NCBI RefSeq assembly: GCF_000178835.2
Contig: NC_015275.1
Location: 2,935,001-2,999,000 of the forward strand
Source: Cellulosilyticum lentocellum DSM 5427
GTDB taxonomy: Bacteria > Bacillota > Clostridia > Lachnospirales > Cellulosilyticaceae
Direction: 5' to 3'
DNA: 64,000 nt
The translations under genes and the position numbers were made by a program. The first letter of the stretch is position 1, and each line of letters begins with the position of its first letter. Below, piece after piece: positions 41,428 to 50,324 of this stretch. Under the pieces are notes generated by a model. That model ran no database searches. It was not told the origin of the DNA and worked only from the letters and a program-made list of their open reading frames with translations.

Positions 41428-42624
41428 TTAACGAAGTCCATTTAATAAATGTCCTAGTTTTTCTTGTTTCGTTTTTAAATAAAAGGCATTCTTTTCATTA
41501 TGATTCATTTGGATAGGTACTCTTTCAGTAACTTCTATCCCACCTTCTTCTAATCCTCGTATTTTTCTTGGATTATTGGTCATTAACTTAATCTTTCTTG
41601 CACCTAATAGCTTCAGTATTTGTACACTCTCATGATAATTTCTCATGTCTTCTAAGAAGCCAAGCATCATATTTGCCTCTACTGTATCATAACCTTGATC
41701 CTGTAAGGCATAAGCTTTTATCTTATTAATAAGACCAATTCCTCTTCCTTCCTGTCTCATATAGACTAAGATACCACTACCTGCCTCAGCAATTTTTTTC
41801 ATCGCTGCATCATACTGCTCACCACAGTCGCATCTCTTAGAACCTAGTGCATCTCCTGTTAAGCATTCTGAATGAATGCGTGTCAGTATAGGCGTAGATT
41901 CATTTATTTTTCCTTTAACCAATGCCACATGATGCTCTCCATTTACTATGTTAACAAAACCATACATGGTAAAATCACCATACCTGGTAGGCATCTTAGC
42001 CTGAGCTACTAACTCAACACACTCTTCCCTTTGCTGCCTGTATGTAATAAGATCTGCTATTGTTATGATTTTTAGCTCATGCACTTTAGCAAACTCTATG
42101 AGATCAGGTGTTCTTGCCATGGTTCCATCTTCTTTCATGATTTCACAGATAACACCTGCGGGTTTTAGTCCTGCCAATCTGGCTAGATCAACTGCTGCCT
42201 CAGTATGTCCAGCTCTCTTGAGTACTCCGCCTTTTTGGGCTATGAGCGGAAAAACATGCCCTGGTCTTTTAAACTCTTCTGCTGGGCTTTCTTCTAGAAC
42301 CTTTTGAATCGTTAAAGCTCTTTCAAAGGCTGAAATGCCTGTTGTTGTTGCACAATAATCTATAGAAACAGTAAAAGCCGTCCCATAATGGTCTGTATTC
42401 CTATTGACCATAGGTGAAAGTTGTAAGGCACTAGCATATGCTTCTTCTATAGGCATACAAATCAGACCTCTGCCATATTTAGCCATGAAATTAATAGCCT
42501 CGCCTGTTACCTTTTGGGCAGCCATTAGTAAGTCTCCCTCGTTTTCCCTTCCTTCATCATCTATGACAATGATGATTTCTCCCTCTCGAATCGCTTTAAT
42601 TGCTTCTTCTATTTTACAAAACAT
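41428..42624 (-). CDS. ribBA: bifunctional DHBP synthase/GTP cyclohydrolase II
   Basis: 398 residues. N-terminal RibB domain ([37 protein letters not shown]) and C-terminal RibA with zinc cysteines in [20 protein letters not shown] and [18 protein letters not shown]. Supplies both starting branches of riboflavin synthesis. 18 bp after ribE and 27 bp before ribH on the same strand. Confidence 0.97.
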   Translation of the reverse strand: MFCKIEEAIKAIREGEIIIVIDDEGRENEGDLLMAAQKVTGEAINFMAKYGRGLICMPIEEAYASALQLSPMVNRNTDHYGTAFTVSIDYCATTTGISAFERALTIQKVLEESPAEEFKRPGHVFPLIAQKGGVLKRAGHTEAAVDLARLAGLKPAGVICEIMKEDGTMARTPDLIEFAKVHELKIITIADLITYRQQREECVELVAQAKMPTRYGDFTMYGFVNIVNGEHHVALVKGKINESTPILTRIHSECLTGDALGSKRCDCGEQYDAAMKKIAEAGSGILVYMRQEGRGIGLINKIKAYALQDQGYDTVEANMMLGFLEDMRNYHESVQILKLLGARKIKLMTNNPRKIRGLEEGGIEVTERVPIQMNHNEKNAFYLKTKQEKLGHLLNGLR

Positions 42625-42642
42625 CTACATCTCTCCTATCCT

Positions 42643-43293
42643 TTACATAAAGCCATGGTTTTTTAAAAAATCTTCATCAATCTTATTTTCTTTATGAACC
42701 TCATGCGTTAATCCTAGTAATCTTTCAACATATTTTCCAATGATATCTACCTCTAGATTAACTTGGTCTGTTACCCCCTTCATTAACAAAGTAGTTTTAT
42801 TTTTTGTATGAGGTATAACAGATACTTTGAAATATTCTTTAGTTACATCGGCTACAGTTAAACTAATACCATCAATAGCAATACTTCCCTTAAGAACCAC
42901 ATATCTTAGTATTTCTGCTGGTGCTTTAATAGTAATCCAGGTTGCTGCTGCTTCTTTAGTAATACTCATCATTTCACCGATACCATCAATATGACCACTT
43001 ACCAGATGCCCTCCCAACCTGCTACTTAAATGCATTGCTCTTTCTAAATTTACAGCCGCCCCTATTCTCAGACTTCCTAGGTTACTTTTTCTTAAAGTTT
43101 CTGCCATAATATCTGCTTCAAAACTGCCTGACGTCATATTGGTAATGGTTAGACATACACCATTAGTAGCAATACTTTCCCCTATTTGGCTTTGTTCTAA
43201 TACTTTTACAGCATTAATTTTGATTCTTGAAAATTTCTCTCCGTTTTGAATATGTTCCACATACCCGATTTCTTCTACAATACCTGTAAACAT
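42643..43293 (-). CDS. ribE: riboflavin synthase alpha subunit
   Basis: 216 residues. Start MFTGIVEEIGYV at ATG 43293 (AGGTG 6 nt upstream); a GTG at 43302 is in frame but less typical. Two lumazine-binding barrels, each with the (N/D)G(V/I)(C/S)LT motif: TNGVCLTIT and IDGISLTVA. Converts two lumazine molecules to riboflavin. It begins 10 bp after the ribD stop. Confidence 0.96.
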   Translation of the reverse strand: MFTGIVEEIGYVEHIQNGEKFSRIKINAVKVLEQSQIGESIATNGVCLTITNMTSGSFEADIMAETLRKSNLGSLRIGAAVNLERAMHLSSRLGGHLVSGHIDGIGEMMSITKEAAATWITIKAPAEILRYVVLKGSIAIDGISLTVADVTKEYFKVSVIPHTKNKTTLLMKGVTDQVNLEVDIIGKYVERLLGLTHEVHKENKIDEDFLKNHGFM

Positions 43294-43302
43294 TTTAATC
43301 AC

Positions 43303-44394
43303 CTACTTCTGTATGATATACCCTTCTAATAAGATGTCTTCTCCAATCCGCTTTATTTGCAAATTTTCGACCTTTATAGATTCTTCCAGATCGGCAATTC
43401 CCCTACCTGCCACAGGCGTCTTAGCTTGCCCACCTACTATTTGGGGAGCAATGTAAAACTGCACCTTGTCTACTATGCCCGCTTCTAATGCACTTGCATT
43501 TACTTCCGCTCCACCTTCGATTAAAATGCTGTCTATCCCCAATTTTCCCAACTGAATCATCAATTCCTTTAGATTGACTCGATGTTTGTAAGCTTCTATA
43601 AATAATACCTTTACGCCAAGTTCTTCTAACTTTTTTACTTTATCCACTGCCATTTCTTCTATTTCTTTGACTGCTGCAATTATTACCTTACTGGTGCCAC
43701 CTATTATTTTAGAGCTCATAGGTATTCTTAGTGTGCTGTCTACTACAATAATGACAGGGTTTCTTCCGCTTACAAGCCGACAAGTGAGCAGGGGATCATC
43801 TTTAATAACCGTTCCTATCCCCACCAGAATACCTGAATAAGCATTTCTTAGTTGATGAACCATTTCTCTTGACGCTTCACCAGTAATCCACTTTGACTGG
43901 CCTGCTACTGTGGCAATTTTTCCATCTAACGTCATTGCAGCCTTTAATAAAACAAATGGTTCTTGTTTAGTAATATACTTGATGAATATTTCATTAAGCT
44001 TGCGACATTCTTCCTCTAGAATGCCTACTATCACTTCAATGCCAGCGTCCTCAAGCCTCTTAATACCACTACCTGCCACTAAGGGATTCGGATCTCTCAT
44101 CCCAACAACTACCCGCATTATTTTGTTTTGAATGATGGTTTCTGTACAAGGTGGTGTTTTTCCATAATGATTACAAGGTTCTAAAGTAACATACAAGGTA
44201 GCCCCTTCACTCTTTTGTGAAGCACTCTTTATAGCATTAACTTCTGCATGGTTAGCGCCATAAACTTCATGATAGCCCTCACCTATTATCCTTCCCTCCT
44301 TTACTAAGACTGCCCCTACTAAAGGATTCGGACTTACTTTTCCTCCTCCTTGTTTGGCTAGATTTAATGCATACCTCATATAGTTCTCATGCAT
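43303..44394 (-). CDS. ribD: bifunctional deaminase/reductase of riboflavin synthesis
   Basis: 363 residues. N-terminal deaminase with zinc motif NHAEVNAIKSA and TLEPCNHYGKTPPC; C-terminal reductase with KAAMTLDGKIAT and LIEGGAEVNASAL. First gene of ribD-ribE-ribBA-ribH, controlled by the upstream FMN riboswitch. Confidence 0.97.
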   Translation of the reverse strand: MHENYMRYALNLAKQGGGKVSPNPLVGAVLVKEGRIIGEGYHEVYGANHAEVNAIKSASQKSEGATLYVTLEPCNHYGKTPPCTETIIQNKIMRVVVGMRDPNPLVAGSGIKRLEDAGIEVIVGILEEECRKLNEIFIKYITKQEPFVLLKAAMTLDGKIATVAGQSKWITGEASREMVHQLRNAYSGILVGIGTVIKDDPLLTCRLVSGRNPVIIVVDSTLRIPMSSKIIGGTSKVIIAAVKEIEEMAVDKVKKLEELGVKVLFIEAYKHRVNLKELMIQLGKLGIDSILIEGGAEVNASALEAGIVDKVQFYIAPQIVGGQAKTPVAGRGIADLEESIKVENLQIKRIGEDILLEGYIIQK

Positions 44395-44448
44395 TCTATC
44401 ACCTCACTTTCTTTTATAGATAAACTTAACAATCTTAGAGTTAATCTA

Positions 44449-44486
44449 CAAAAAAGGCCCTGAGTCACATGTACTCAGGGCCTTTT
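44449..44486 (-). terminator. second terminator in the rib leader
   Basis: AAAAGGCCCTGAGT (44452-44465) pairs perfectly with ACTCAGGGCCTTTT (44473-44486); TTTTTT follows on the minus strand. It lies 55 bp before ribD, downstream of the riboswitch's own terminator. Confidence 0.85.
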
Positions 44487-44497
44487 CTATAAGTATT

Positions 44498-44559
44498 CAT
44501 ACTGCTTATGTCATAATAAATGGGCAAACCTCTCTAGACTTCCCGACATAAACACTATG
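44498..44559 (-). ncRNA. unassigned structured RNA element in the rib leader
   Basis: Arms 44545-44559 and 44498-44512 pair over 15 positions with one G-G mismatch and one G-U, enclosing about 32 nt with an inner GGG/CCC pairing. It lies between the two terminators, so it is neither the FMN aptamer nor a terminator. No known riboswitch class recognised. Confidence 0.4.
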
Positions 44560-44574
44560 CTGATTAATCAATCT

Positions 44575-44610
44575 AAAAAAGCTCTGAAATAGATTACTAT
44601 TTCAGAGCTC
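44575..44610 (-). terminator. riboswitch-proximal terminator
   Basis: GCTCTGAAATAG (44581-44592) and CTATTTCAGAGC (44598-44609) form a perfect 12-bp stem followed on the minus strand by TTTTTT. It is about 40 nt after the FMN aptamer, the position of the expression platform. Confidence 0.88.
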
Positions 44611-44649
44611 AATATAAAATATAGATTATATTTAATCACTATACCTTGT

Positions 44650-44768
44650 ATTTATCTTCTTTCATCCAGACTATACTGTCGGCTTCGGAATCTCACCGAA
44701 TCATACCATTTAGGCTCGCGGGCTTTACCGCCGGTAGGGAATCACACCCTGCCCTGAAGATTTATTAA
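44650..44768 (-). promoter_or_regulatory. FMN riboswitch (RFN element)
   Basis: On the minus strand the conserved RFN blocks appear in order: CTTCAGGGCAGGGTG, ATTCCCTACCGGCGGT, AGCCCGCGAGCC, GATTCGGTGAGATTCCGA, GCCGACAGTATAGTCTGGATG. It precedes the ribDE-ribBA-ribH operon. Binding of FMN turns off riboflavin synthesis. Confidence 0.97.
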
Positions 44769-44839
44769 GCTTTCTATTATAGAGAATATTCCAAATCTAC
44801 TTGTTTGTCAATCTCTTTTATAGAATACATACATCCTGA

Positions 44840-45706
44840 TTATTTCTTCTCATAATACTTAATAAGTGCCTGTGTTCCTAAATCACCTAGTCCCTTTTCA
44901 TCTAATGCTCTATACATTTCAAGGACTTCATTTAGTACTTGTAAATGAAGTGCCACTTTATCCGCTTCTTCTGTGGCTATATCCATATCTTTAATATAAT
45001 GCTTAATGAAAAATCCTGGATTTAAATCACCCTTTAAAATACGTGGTGCCATATTAGTCATTTGCCAACTTCCTGCTGCACCCTTACTAATACTGTCTAA
45101 CATAGTTTGTACATCTAAGCCAACCTGCTTGGCATATGTCATTGCCTCACACACCCCTGCGATGATTCCTGCTAAAGCTATTTGATTCGCCATCTTTGTA
45201 TGCTGACCACTTCCTGCTTGCCCTTCATAAATAATATTAGTTCCTAAACATTCAAAAATAGGCTGACACACCTCAAAGGCCTCACGATCTCCACCTACCA
45301 TAATAGAAAGTGTCCCATTTTGAGCACCAATATCGCCACCTGATACTGGAGCATCCAATGCACTCATCTGTTTTTTCCTAGCTGCCTCATAAATCTTTTT
45401 AGAAAGCTGTGGGCTAGTAGTGGTCATATCAATAATATAGGCTCCCGGCTGACTGTTTTCTAAAATACCGTTTTCTCCAAAATAAACTTCTTCAACATCT
45501 TTAGGATACCCAACTATGGTAATCACAACATCCTTACCTGTTACGCAAGTCTTAATATCCTCACACCATTGTGCTCCCTCCTTAATCACATCTAATACCT
45601 TTTCTTTAGTACGTGTAAAAATAGACACCTCATAACCGCTTTTCATTAAATTTCTGACCATAGATTTACCCATTACACCTACACCAATAAATGCTATTTG
45701 TTTCAT
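44840..45706 (-). CDS. beta-hydroxyacid dehydrogenase (3-hydroxyisobutyrate/tartronate semialdehyde type)
   Basis: 288 residues. N-terminal NAD site FIGVGVMGKSMVRNLMKSG, substrate loop DAPVSGGDIGAQNGTL, catalytic lysine in GQHTKMANQIALAG. Full-length member of the HIBADH/GarR family. GGAGAG precedes the ATG. The exact hydroxyacid substrate is not determinable. Stands alone between the rib leader and a gene remnant. Confidence 0.88.
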   Translation of the reverse strand: MKQIAFIGVGVMGKSMVRNLMKSGYEVSIFTRTKEKVLDVIKEGAQWCEDIKTCVTGKDVVITIVGYPKDVEEVYFGENGILENSQPGAYIIDMTTTSPQLSKKIYEAARKKQMSALDAPVSGGDIGAQNGTLSIMVGGDREAFEVCQPIFECLGTNIIYEGQAGSGQHTKMANQIALAGIIAGVCEAMTYAKQVGLDVQTMLDSISKGAAGSWQMTNMAPRILKGDLNPGFFIKHYIKDMDIATEEADKVALHLQVLNEVLEMYRALDEKGLGDLGTQALIKYYEKK

Positions 45707-45938
45707 TAGTTACTTCTCTCCTTCTTACTTGTATATACTTATATCTAAAAACACACGCAAAATCTCATATTACATTACCAAATAGTTCATACTTAACAAC
45801 CTTCTCTTTGAAAGTACTATTTATTCAGGTCCAAGCATCATCATTTTATAGCTACATTATACCACATGATTCAAAAGGCGTATTACCTAAATTCAAGTTA
45901 TAATCCCTATTATTAGTTAATGTTATAGTGATTCTGCC

Positions 45939-46022
45939 ATGTTATTAATATCTGTAGAATATGCCAATACGCAATTAGGTACACAGGTTATTTTAGATGA
46001 AGTAAATTTTTCTATAAACTCC
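45939..46022 (+). pseudogene. N-terminal remnant of an ABC-F/ABC ATPase gene
   Basis: From ATG 45939 about 28 codons read MLLISVEYANTQLGTQVILD then EVNFSIN, the standard opening of ABC-F ribosome-protection-type ATPases, ending before the Walker A motif. The similarity stops where the feoB terminator begins. The remainder of the gene is absent. Confidence 0.55.
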
Positions 46023-46062
46023 AAAACCCCCAAACCTAGATTTTTCTATGTTCAAGGGTTTT
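46023..46062 (-). terminator. probable feoB terminator
   Basis: AAAACCCCCAAAC (46023-46035) and GTTCAAGGGTTTT (46050-46062) pair over 13 positions allowing G-U. It is just after the feoB stop at 46070; the U-rich tract is short. Confidence 0.6.
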
Positions 46063-46069
46063 GCAAACT

Positions 46070-48175
46070 TCAAAAGAAAACTCTACTCATATTAGCAATT
46101 AAAAAGCAAAGTAACATGCCCATTGCTGTGGGTAATAAAAAGCCGATTGCTGTCCATTTTAAACTTTGCGTTTCTTTTTTTATAGTCAAAAGTGTAGTTG
46201 AACAAGGCCAGTGCATCAGGAAAAACAGTAGGGTACATAGAGCCTTAATAGGTGTCCAACCATTACTAATAAGTAGTGCCTTAATTTCAGCAGTTTCATG
46301 TAGGGTTACAATATGCCCTGTGGACATATATGCCATAATCATAATAGGGAGTACAATCTCATTAGCTGGTAACCCTAAAATAAATGCCATAAGTATAATG
46401 CCATCTAGGCCTATGGCTTCTGCAAAGGGATTTAGAAAATCTGCAAAATAAGTAATCAGTGTTGTATCCCCAATAGTAACATTAGCTAGGATCCATATCA
46501 CAAGTCCTGCTGGTGCTGCTATCAGCACTGCCCTTTTTAAAACAAACAAAGTACGATCAAGAAAGGAACGAATAAGAATCTTACCTATTTGTGGTTTTCT
46601 ATAGGGTGGTAGTTCTAAGGTGAAGGCAGAGGGAATCCCCTTCAGTATGGTTTTGGAAAGTACCCATGAGGTTGCAAAAGTTAACAAGATTCCTAATATA
46701 ATAATCGCCATCAGTAGTATGGTAGACAACAGTGAAGTAAAGGGTGACAGCCCGGAACCTACAAAAAACATGCTAATGATAATAATAAGTGTTGGAAACC
46801 GCCCATTACAGGGTACAAAACTATTGGTCAAAATCGCTATCAGGCGTTCCCTTGGTGAGTCAATAATACGACAACCTTCAACACCCACTGCATTACAACC
46901 AAATCCCATACACATGGTAAGGGCTTGCTTGCCACAAGCACAACATTTTTTAAAGGGTTTATCTAAGTTAAATGCCACTCTTGGTAAATAACCTAAGTCT
47001 TCCAGATATGTAAATAGGGGAAAGAAGATGGCCATAGGTGGCAACATAACCGAAATAACCCAGGTCAGTACGCGATATATCCCGTTAATCAGCACTTCCT
47101 CCAGCCACATAGGGCTTCCACATATCTGAAGCATATTTAAAAGGTGAACTTCTAACCTATAAAAAAAACCAAATAATATATCTGAAACGTAATTGGCACC
47201 AAATAAAGTAATCCAAAAGATAATGCCTAATAAAAGGAGCATAATAGGAATGCCGGTATATTTACTGGTTAAAATCTTGTCAATTTTTCTATCATCTTTA
47301 TAGCGCGCCTTTGAATGATATTTTACCACTTGATGTGCAATGGCTTCTGCTGTAGCTATCAGTGAAATAACAATTTGATCCTTAAGCTCCTGCGTTGAAA
47401 TCTGCTCCTCACATAAAAGACTTTTAGCTTCTTCCAGCTTTGCTTCAAGTTGCGAGATCTGACAATACTCTTCTTTTAAATAAGGTGCAATCAGTGGTAA
47501 AAAGGTCTCTGAATCCTCTAGTAGTCTAATAGCAAACCATCTAGCTGGTGCTGGTAAGGTATCACCTAGTGCTATCAAAGGCTGAATACAAGCAATGGCT
47601 CTTTCTATACTTGGTATATAGTTGACCTTAATAGGCAGGGATTCTTCTTTTTTACTTATTTGAATACTTACCTCCTGTATAAGTCTTTCAAGTCCTTTCA
47701 TGCTCCTAGCAGTTGTACCTACTACAGGTACTCCTAAAATTTTAGAGAGCTTATCAAGGTCTACTTGGATGTTCTTTTTCTCTGCCTCATCTAATAAATT
47801 GACACAAATAACAACCTTACTTGAAATTTCTAAGATTTGTAAAGCAAGATTCAGGTTTCTTTCTAAATAGGTGGCATCACACACCACAATAATCGCATCT
47901 GGCTCTTTTAAACAAAGAAAATCTCTTGCCACTTCTTCCTCTTTAGAATGTGCCATAAGGGAATAAGTCCCCGGCAGATCTATTAAGTTATAAACTTTAC
48001 CCAAGTAACTATACTGCCCTTCCGCATAAGTAACGGTTTTACCTGGCCAATTTCCCGTATGTTGCTTTAGGCCTGTTAAGCCATTAAATACTGTACTTTT
48101 ACCCACGTTAGGGTTACCTGCTAATGCCACTCTATACGCATTAGGTTCTATTTCCTGTATAGGACAATGTGTCAT
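46070..48175 (-). CDS. feoB: ferrous iron transport protein B
   Basis: 701 residues. N-terminal G domain: G1 ALAGNPNVGKSTVFN, G3 DLPGTY, G4 VNLLDEAE; then a guanine-dissociation-inhibitor helical part and about eight membrane helices with Gate motifs (GFGCNAVGVEG and LTNSFVPCNGRFP). GGAGG before the ATG. Imports Fe2+ under anaerobic conditions. Follows feoA by 72 bp. Confidence 0.96.
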   Translation of the reverse strand: MTHCPIQEIEPNAYRVALAGNPNVGKSTVFNGLTGLKQHTGNWPGKTVTYAEGQYSYLGKVYNLIDLPGTYSLMAHSKEEEVARDFLCLKEPDAIIVVCDATYLERNLNLALQILEISSKVVICVNLLDEAEKKNIQVDLDKLSKILGVPVVGTTARSMKGLERLIQEVSIQISKKEESLPIKVNYIPSIERAIACIQPLIALGDTLPAPARWFAIRLLEDSETFLPLIAPYLKEEYCQISQLEAKLEEAKSLLCEEQISTQELKDQIVISLIATAEAIAHQVVKYHSKARYKDDRKIDKILTSKYTGIPIMLLLLGIIFWITLFGANYVSDILFGFFYRLEVHLLNMLQICGSPMWLEEVLINGIYRVLTWVISVMLPPMAIFFPLFTYLEDLGYLPRVAFNLDKPFKKCCACGKQALTMCMGFGCNAVGVEGCRIIDSPRERLIAILTNSFVPCNGRFPTLIIIISMFFVGSGLSPFTSLLSTILLMAIIILGILLTFATSWVLSKTILKGIPSAFTLELPPYRKPQIGKILIRSFLDRTLFVLKRAVLIAAPAGLVIWILANVTIGDTTLITYFADFLNPFAEAIGLDGIILMAFILGLPANEIVLPIMIMAYMSTGHIVTLHETAEIKALLISNGWTPIKALCTLLFFLMHWPCSTTLLTIKKETQSLKWTAIGFLLPTAMGMLLCFLIANMSRVFF

Positions 48176-48247
48176 CTTGCCTCCTTCACTTATGCCTTAC
48201 TAAAAGCCTTTTATTAATAGCGCTCTTTACAAGACACAGTTACTTTA

Positions 48248-48481
48248 TTAATGCGTTATTATAATCTTATTCGCATCTTCTGATCTTAATGCAATAATGG
48301 TACCCCTTATTTTATAAGCAACAGGATCCCCACTTGGACTCTTTTGAAGACACTCTATAGTCGTTCCTTCTACAATGCCTAAATCTTGCAGACGCCGCCT
48401 CATACTACCTGTTGTATATAATGTTTTTACTTTTCCAGTCTGCCCTTCTTTTAATTGTGTAAGCGATAATAATACGTTCAT
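48248..48481 (-). CDS. feoA: ferrous iron transport protein A
   Basis: 77 residues, an SH3-like FeoA domain (MRRRLQDLGIVEGTTIECLQ, then DPVAYKIRGTIIALR). AAGGAGAG precedes the ATG. Small cytoplasmic partner of FeoB; same operon. Confidence 0.94.
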   Translation of the reverse strand: MNVLLSLTQLKEGQTGKVKTLYTTGSMRRRLQDLGIVEGTTIECLQKSPSGDPVAYKIRGTIIALRSEDANKIIITH

Positions 48482-48693
48482 ATTTCTCTCTCCTTGAATT
48501 ACATAAAAATCTTTCTTATTCCTATAATAATGATTTTCCGTTATAATGTTACTATTTTCTTACATAAAATTTATTTTTTACATTTTTTTAAAATAATTGA
48601 AACTTTTTAAGTCCCCATTAATATACTATGAAAGAACCAAGTAAATTTTTAGAATATTTAGGTGTCAATTAGTCGTTTAGGAGGTAATTTTAG

Positions 48694-48951
48694 ATGCTCA
48701 ACAATAGAAATTATTCTAGAAGTCCTATGAATTCAAGAAATATGCAAAATATGATTCCTCAAATGAGTTATGGTAATCATTTAGATATAGAAAAAGCTTA
48801 TACCGAGTGTATAGACAATATGCCTATTGCTATGGCCTATGTGCCTTTTCAACAATGGAGAAATTTATATGAACCTACGGAAGCCTTCCAAAGAGGCACT
48901 ATTTTTAAAGAACTAGATCTTCCATTTAATTGTGCAAAGGAGTGTAAATAA
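48694..48951 (+). CDS. cotJA: spore coat protein CotJA
   Basis: 85 residues ending with the CotJA signature MAYVPFQQWRNLYEPTEAF then GTIFKELDLPF. GGAGG lies 7 nt before the ATG. First gene of a cotJABC-type operon expressed in the mother cell during sporulation. Its stop overlaps the cotJB start. Confidence 0.92.
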   Translation: MLNNRNYSRSPMNSRNMQNMIPQMSYGNHLDIEKAYTECIDNMPIAMAYVPFQQWRNLYEPTEAFQRGTIFKELDLPFNCAKECK

Positions 48952-49211
48952 TGACACGTAATAACGCTAACGAATTATTAGATTTAATCAGAATCCTAGG
49001 ATTTAATATGTTCGATGCTGTCCTTTTTTTAGACACACATCCTCGCAATCAACAGGCATTAGAGCATTATAAACAATATCAACAACTTATGGATCAAGCA
49101 ACCAAAGAATATACAACTTACTTTGGACCTTTAACATCAGATGATGTAAATGTAACTAACGGATGGACTTGGGGCGAAACACCATGGCCATGGGAAAGAG
49201 AGGCAAATTAA
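48951..49211 (+). CDS. cotJB: spore coat protein CotJB
   Basis: 86 residues with AVLFLDTHPRNQQALEHY and the C-terminal tryptophan-rich WTWGETPWPWE typical of CotJB. Overlaps cotJA by 1 nt and ends 1 nt before the next ATG, so the three frames are tightly coupled. Confidence 0.93.
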   Translation: MTRNNANELLDLIRILGFNMFDAVLFLDTHPRNQQALEHYKQYQQLMDQATKEYTTYFGPLTSDDVNVTNGWTWGETPWPWEREAN

Positions 49212-49212
49212 T

Positions 49213-49431
49213 ATGTGGCATTATGAAAAAAGATTACAATACCCTGTTAAGATTACAACAACAAACCCTAAAATAGCTCAGCTCATTATCTCACAATATG
49301 GTGGTCCTGATGGAGAACTTGGTGCCTCTTTACGTTATTTATCCCAACGTTATACTATGCCTAGTCGCAAAATTGCTGGACTGTTAACTGACATTGGTAC
49401 AGAAGAATTAGCCCATAACAGTTATCAATAA
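49213..49431 (+). pseudogene. cotJC: truncated CotJC (manganese-catalase-like spore protein)
   Basis: 72 codons matching only the N-terminal part of CotJC (MWHYEKRLQYPVKITTTNPK, QYGGPDGELGASLRYLSQRY, LLTDIGTEELAH), then NSYQ and stop. Full-length CotJC is about 190 residues; the end comes directly after the first E-x-x-H metal-ligand motif, so the rest of the dimetal site is gone. A terminator follows at once. It starts 1 nt after cotJB with AGAG upstream and could still be translated as a short peptide. Confidence 0.85.
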
Positions 49432-49432
49432 A

Positions 49433-49485
49433 ATAATAAAAATCGTGTAGCCTATGCTATTCTAAGGCTACACGATTTTTATTAT
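49433..49485. terminator. cotJ operon terminator
   Basis: Perfect 20-bp arms 49433-49452 and 49466-49485 (core AATCGTGTAGCC/GGCTACACGATT) just after the cotJC remnant. Confidence 0.9.
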
Positions 49486-49672
49486 GCTATTCATTTTGCA
49501 GCTTGATCTTTCCTTTATTAAAATTAACAGCGTCATATATATACCACTTATTACTGTCACTCATTTGGCTTTCTGTTGCTACTCCTATTTTATAAGCAGT
49601 AAACAACGTATTTGCAAGGTTTATCAGTACTTTTGTAACTTTTTTGTATATTTTAATCGGCAATTTATACTT

Positions 49673-49957
49673 TCATTTGCCCACATATTCATAGAATAAC
49701 TTGGGTGATATGTAATAACTCCACTTCTTATTCCCGGGTTTTTTCTTGGCCACTCCAAAAGAGAAAGTGCCATCTTGCAAACATAACCTAATGAAGTGTG
49801 GATCAAGATGCATTATTTGAGCCGCTTTTGAAACACTTATTCTTTCTAGGTCCTTATTTAATTTTACCTTATTATCAAATACAATCTTTAATGTTTCCCA
49901 CTCTTCAACAGTTATCCCATCTAGCCTTTTTATATATTCTTGTATTAATTCTTCCAC
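49673..49957 (-). CDS. excisionase-like small DNA-binding protein
   Basis: 94 residues from GTG 49957 (AAAGG 9 nt upstream); ATG 49966 overlaps that site. SVSKAAQIMHLDPHFIRLCL looks like a MerR/Xis-type helix-turn-helix, followed by GTFSFGVAKK and YYISPKLFYEYVG, a pattern I associate with small phage proteins of clostridia. It stands alone with no integrase or phage genes around it, so it is probably a stray phage-derived gene. Confidence 0.55.
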   Translation of the reverse strand: MEELIQEYIKRLDGITVEEWETLKIVFDNKVKLNKDLERISVSKAAQIMHLDPHFIRLCLQDGTFSFGVAKKKPGNKKWSYYISPKLFYEYVGK

Positions 49958-50090
49958 ATATACCATCCTTTCAATGTATACTCATGTATCTTATGTATAT
50001 TTAACCTCATTTTCCCATCTTTATTATATATATTTTATTTTCTATAGTAGTTTATAAGAAAAATAGATAAATATACATTATAGAGAGTAT

Positions 50091-50137
50091 AAAAACAGCG
50101 TGTAACCTTACTAATTCAAAAGTTACACGCTATTTTT
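50091..50137. terminator. terminator downstream of the csp operon
   Basis: Perfect 16-bp-type arms AAAAACAGCGTGTAAC (50091-50106) and GTTACACGCTATTTTT (50122-50137). Functions on either strand; about 190 bp after the last csp stop. Confidence 0.8.
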
Positions 50138-50157
50138 ATATTAGAATTAAATATACA

Positions 50158-50290
50158 TTATTTCAATGTAATCATTGTATTATCATCTAGCAACCAGTTT
50201 GAATAATCCACCTCACTTCTTGCAATACCTTATATATCTTTATTATATTTAACAACTACCTACCAGCTACCTGCTTTATTAAATTTTGAT
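50158..50290 (-). pseudogene. degenerate gene tail, unrecognised
   Basis: A minus-strand frame reads KFNKAGSW-stop-VVVKYNKDI-stop-GIARSEVDYSNWLLDDNT and MITLK-stop. Two in-frame stops within otherwise protein-like sequence indicate a decayed gene. No family recognised. Confidence 0.35.
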
Positions 50291-50324
50291 TTTATTTTCT
50301 ATATAACCTATTCTCATTCATTAT

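Noticed and set aside
46620..46991. Plus-strand 123-codon frame
   Set aside because: Antisense shadow of the feoB membrane domain, without start signals.
48525..48548. Possible Fur box upstream of feoA (ATAATGATTTTCCGTTATAA)
   Set aside because: Only about 12 of 19 positions match the consensus, little above chance in AT-rich DNA; not listed as a feature.
49484..49699. Plus-strand 71-codon hydrophobic frame
   Set aside because: Begins in the cotJ terminator and overlaps the excisionase-like gene; no ribosome-binding site.
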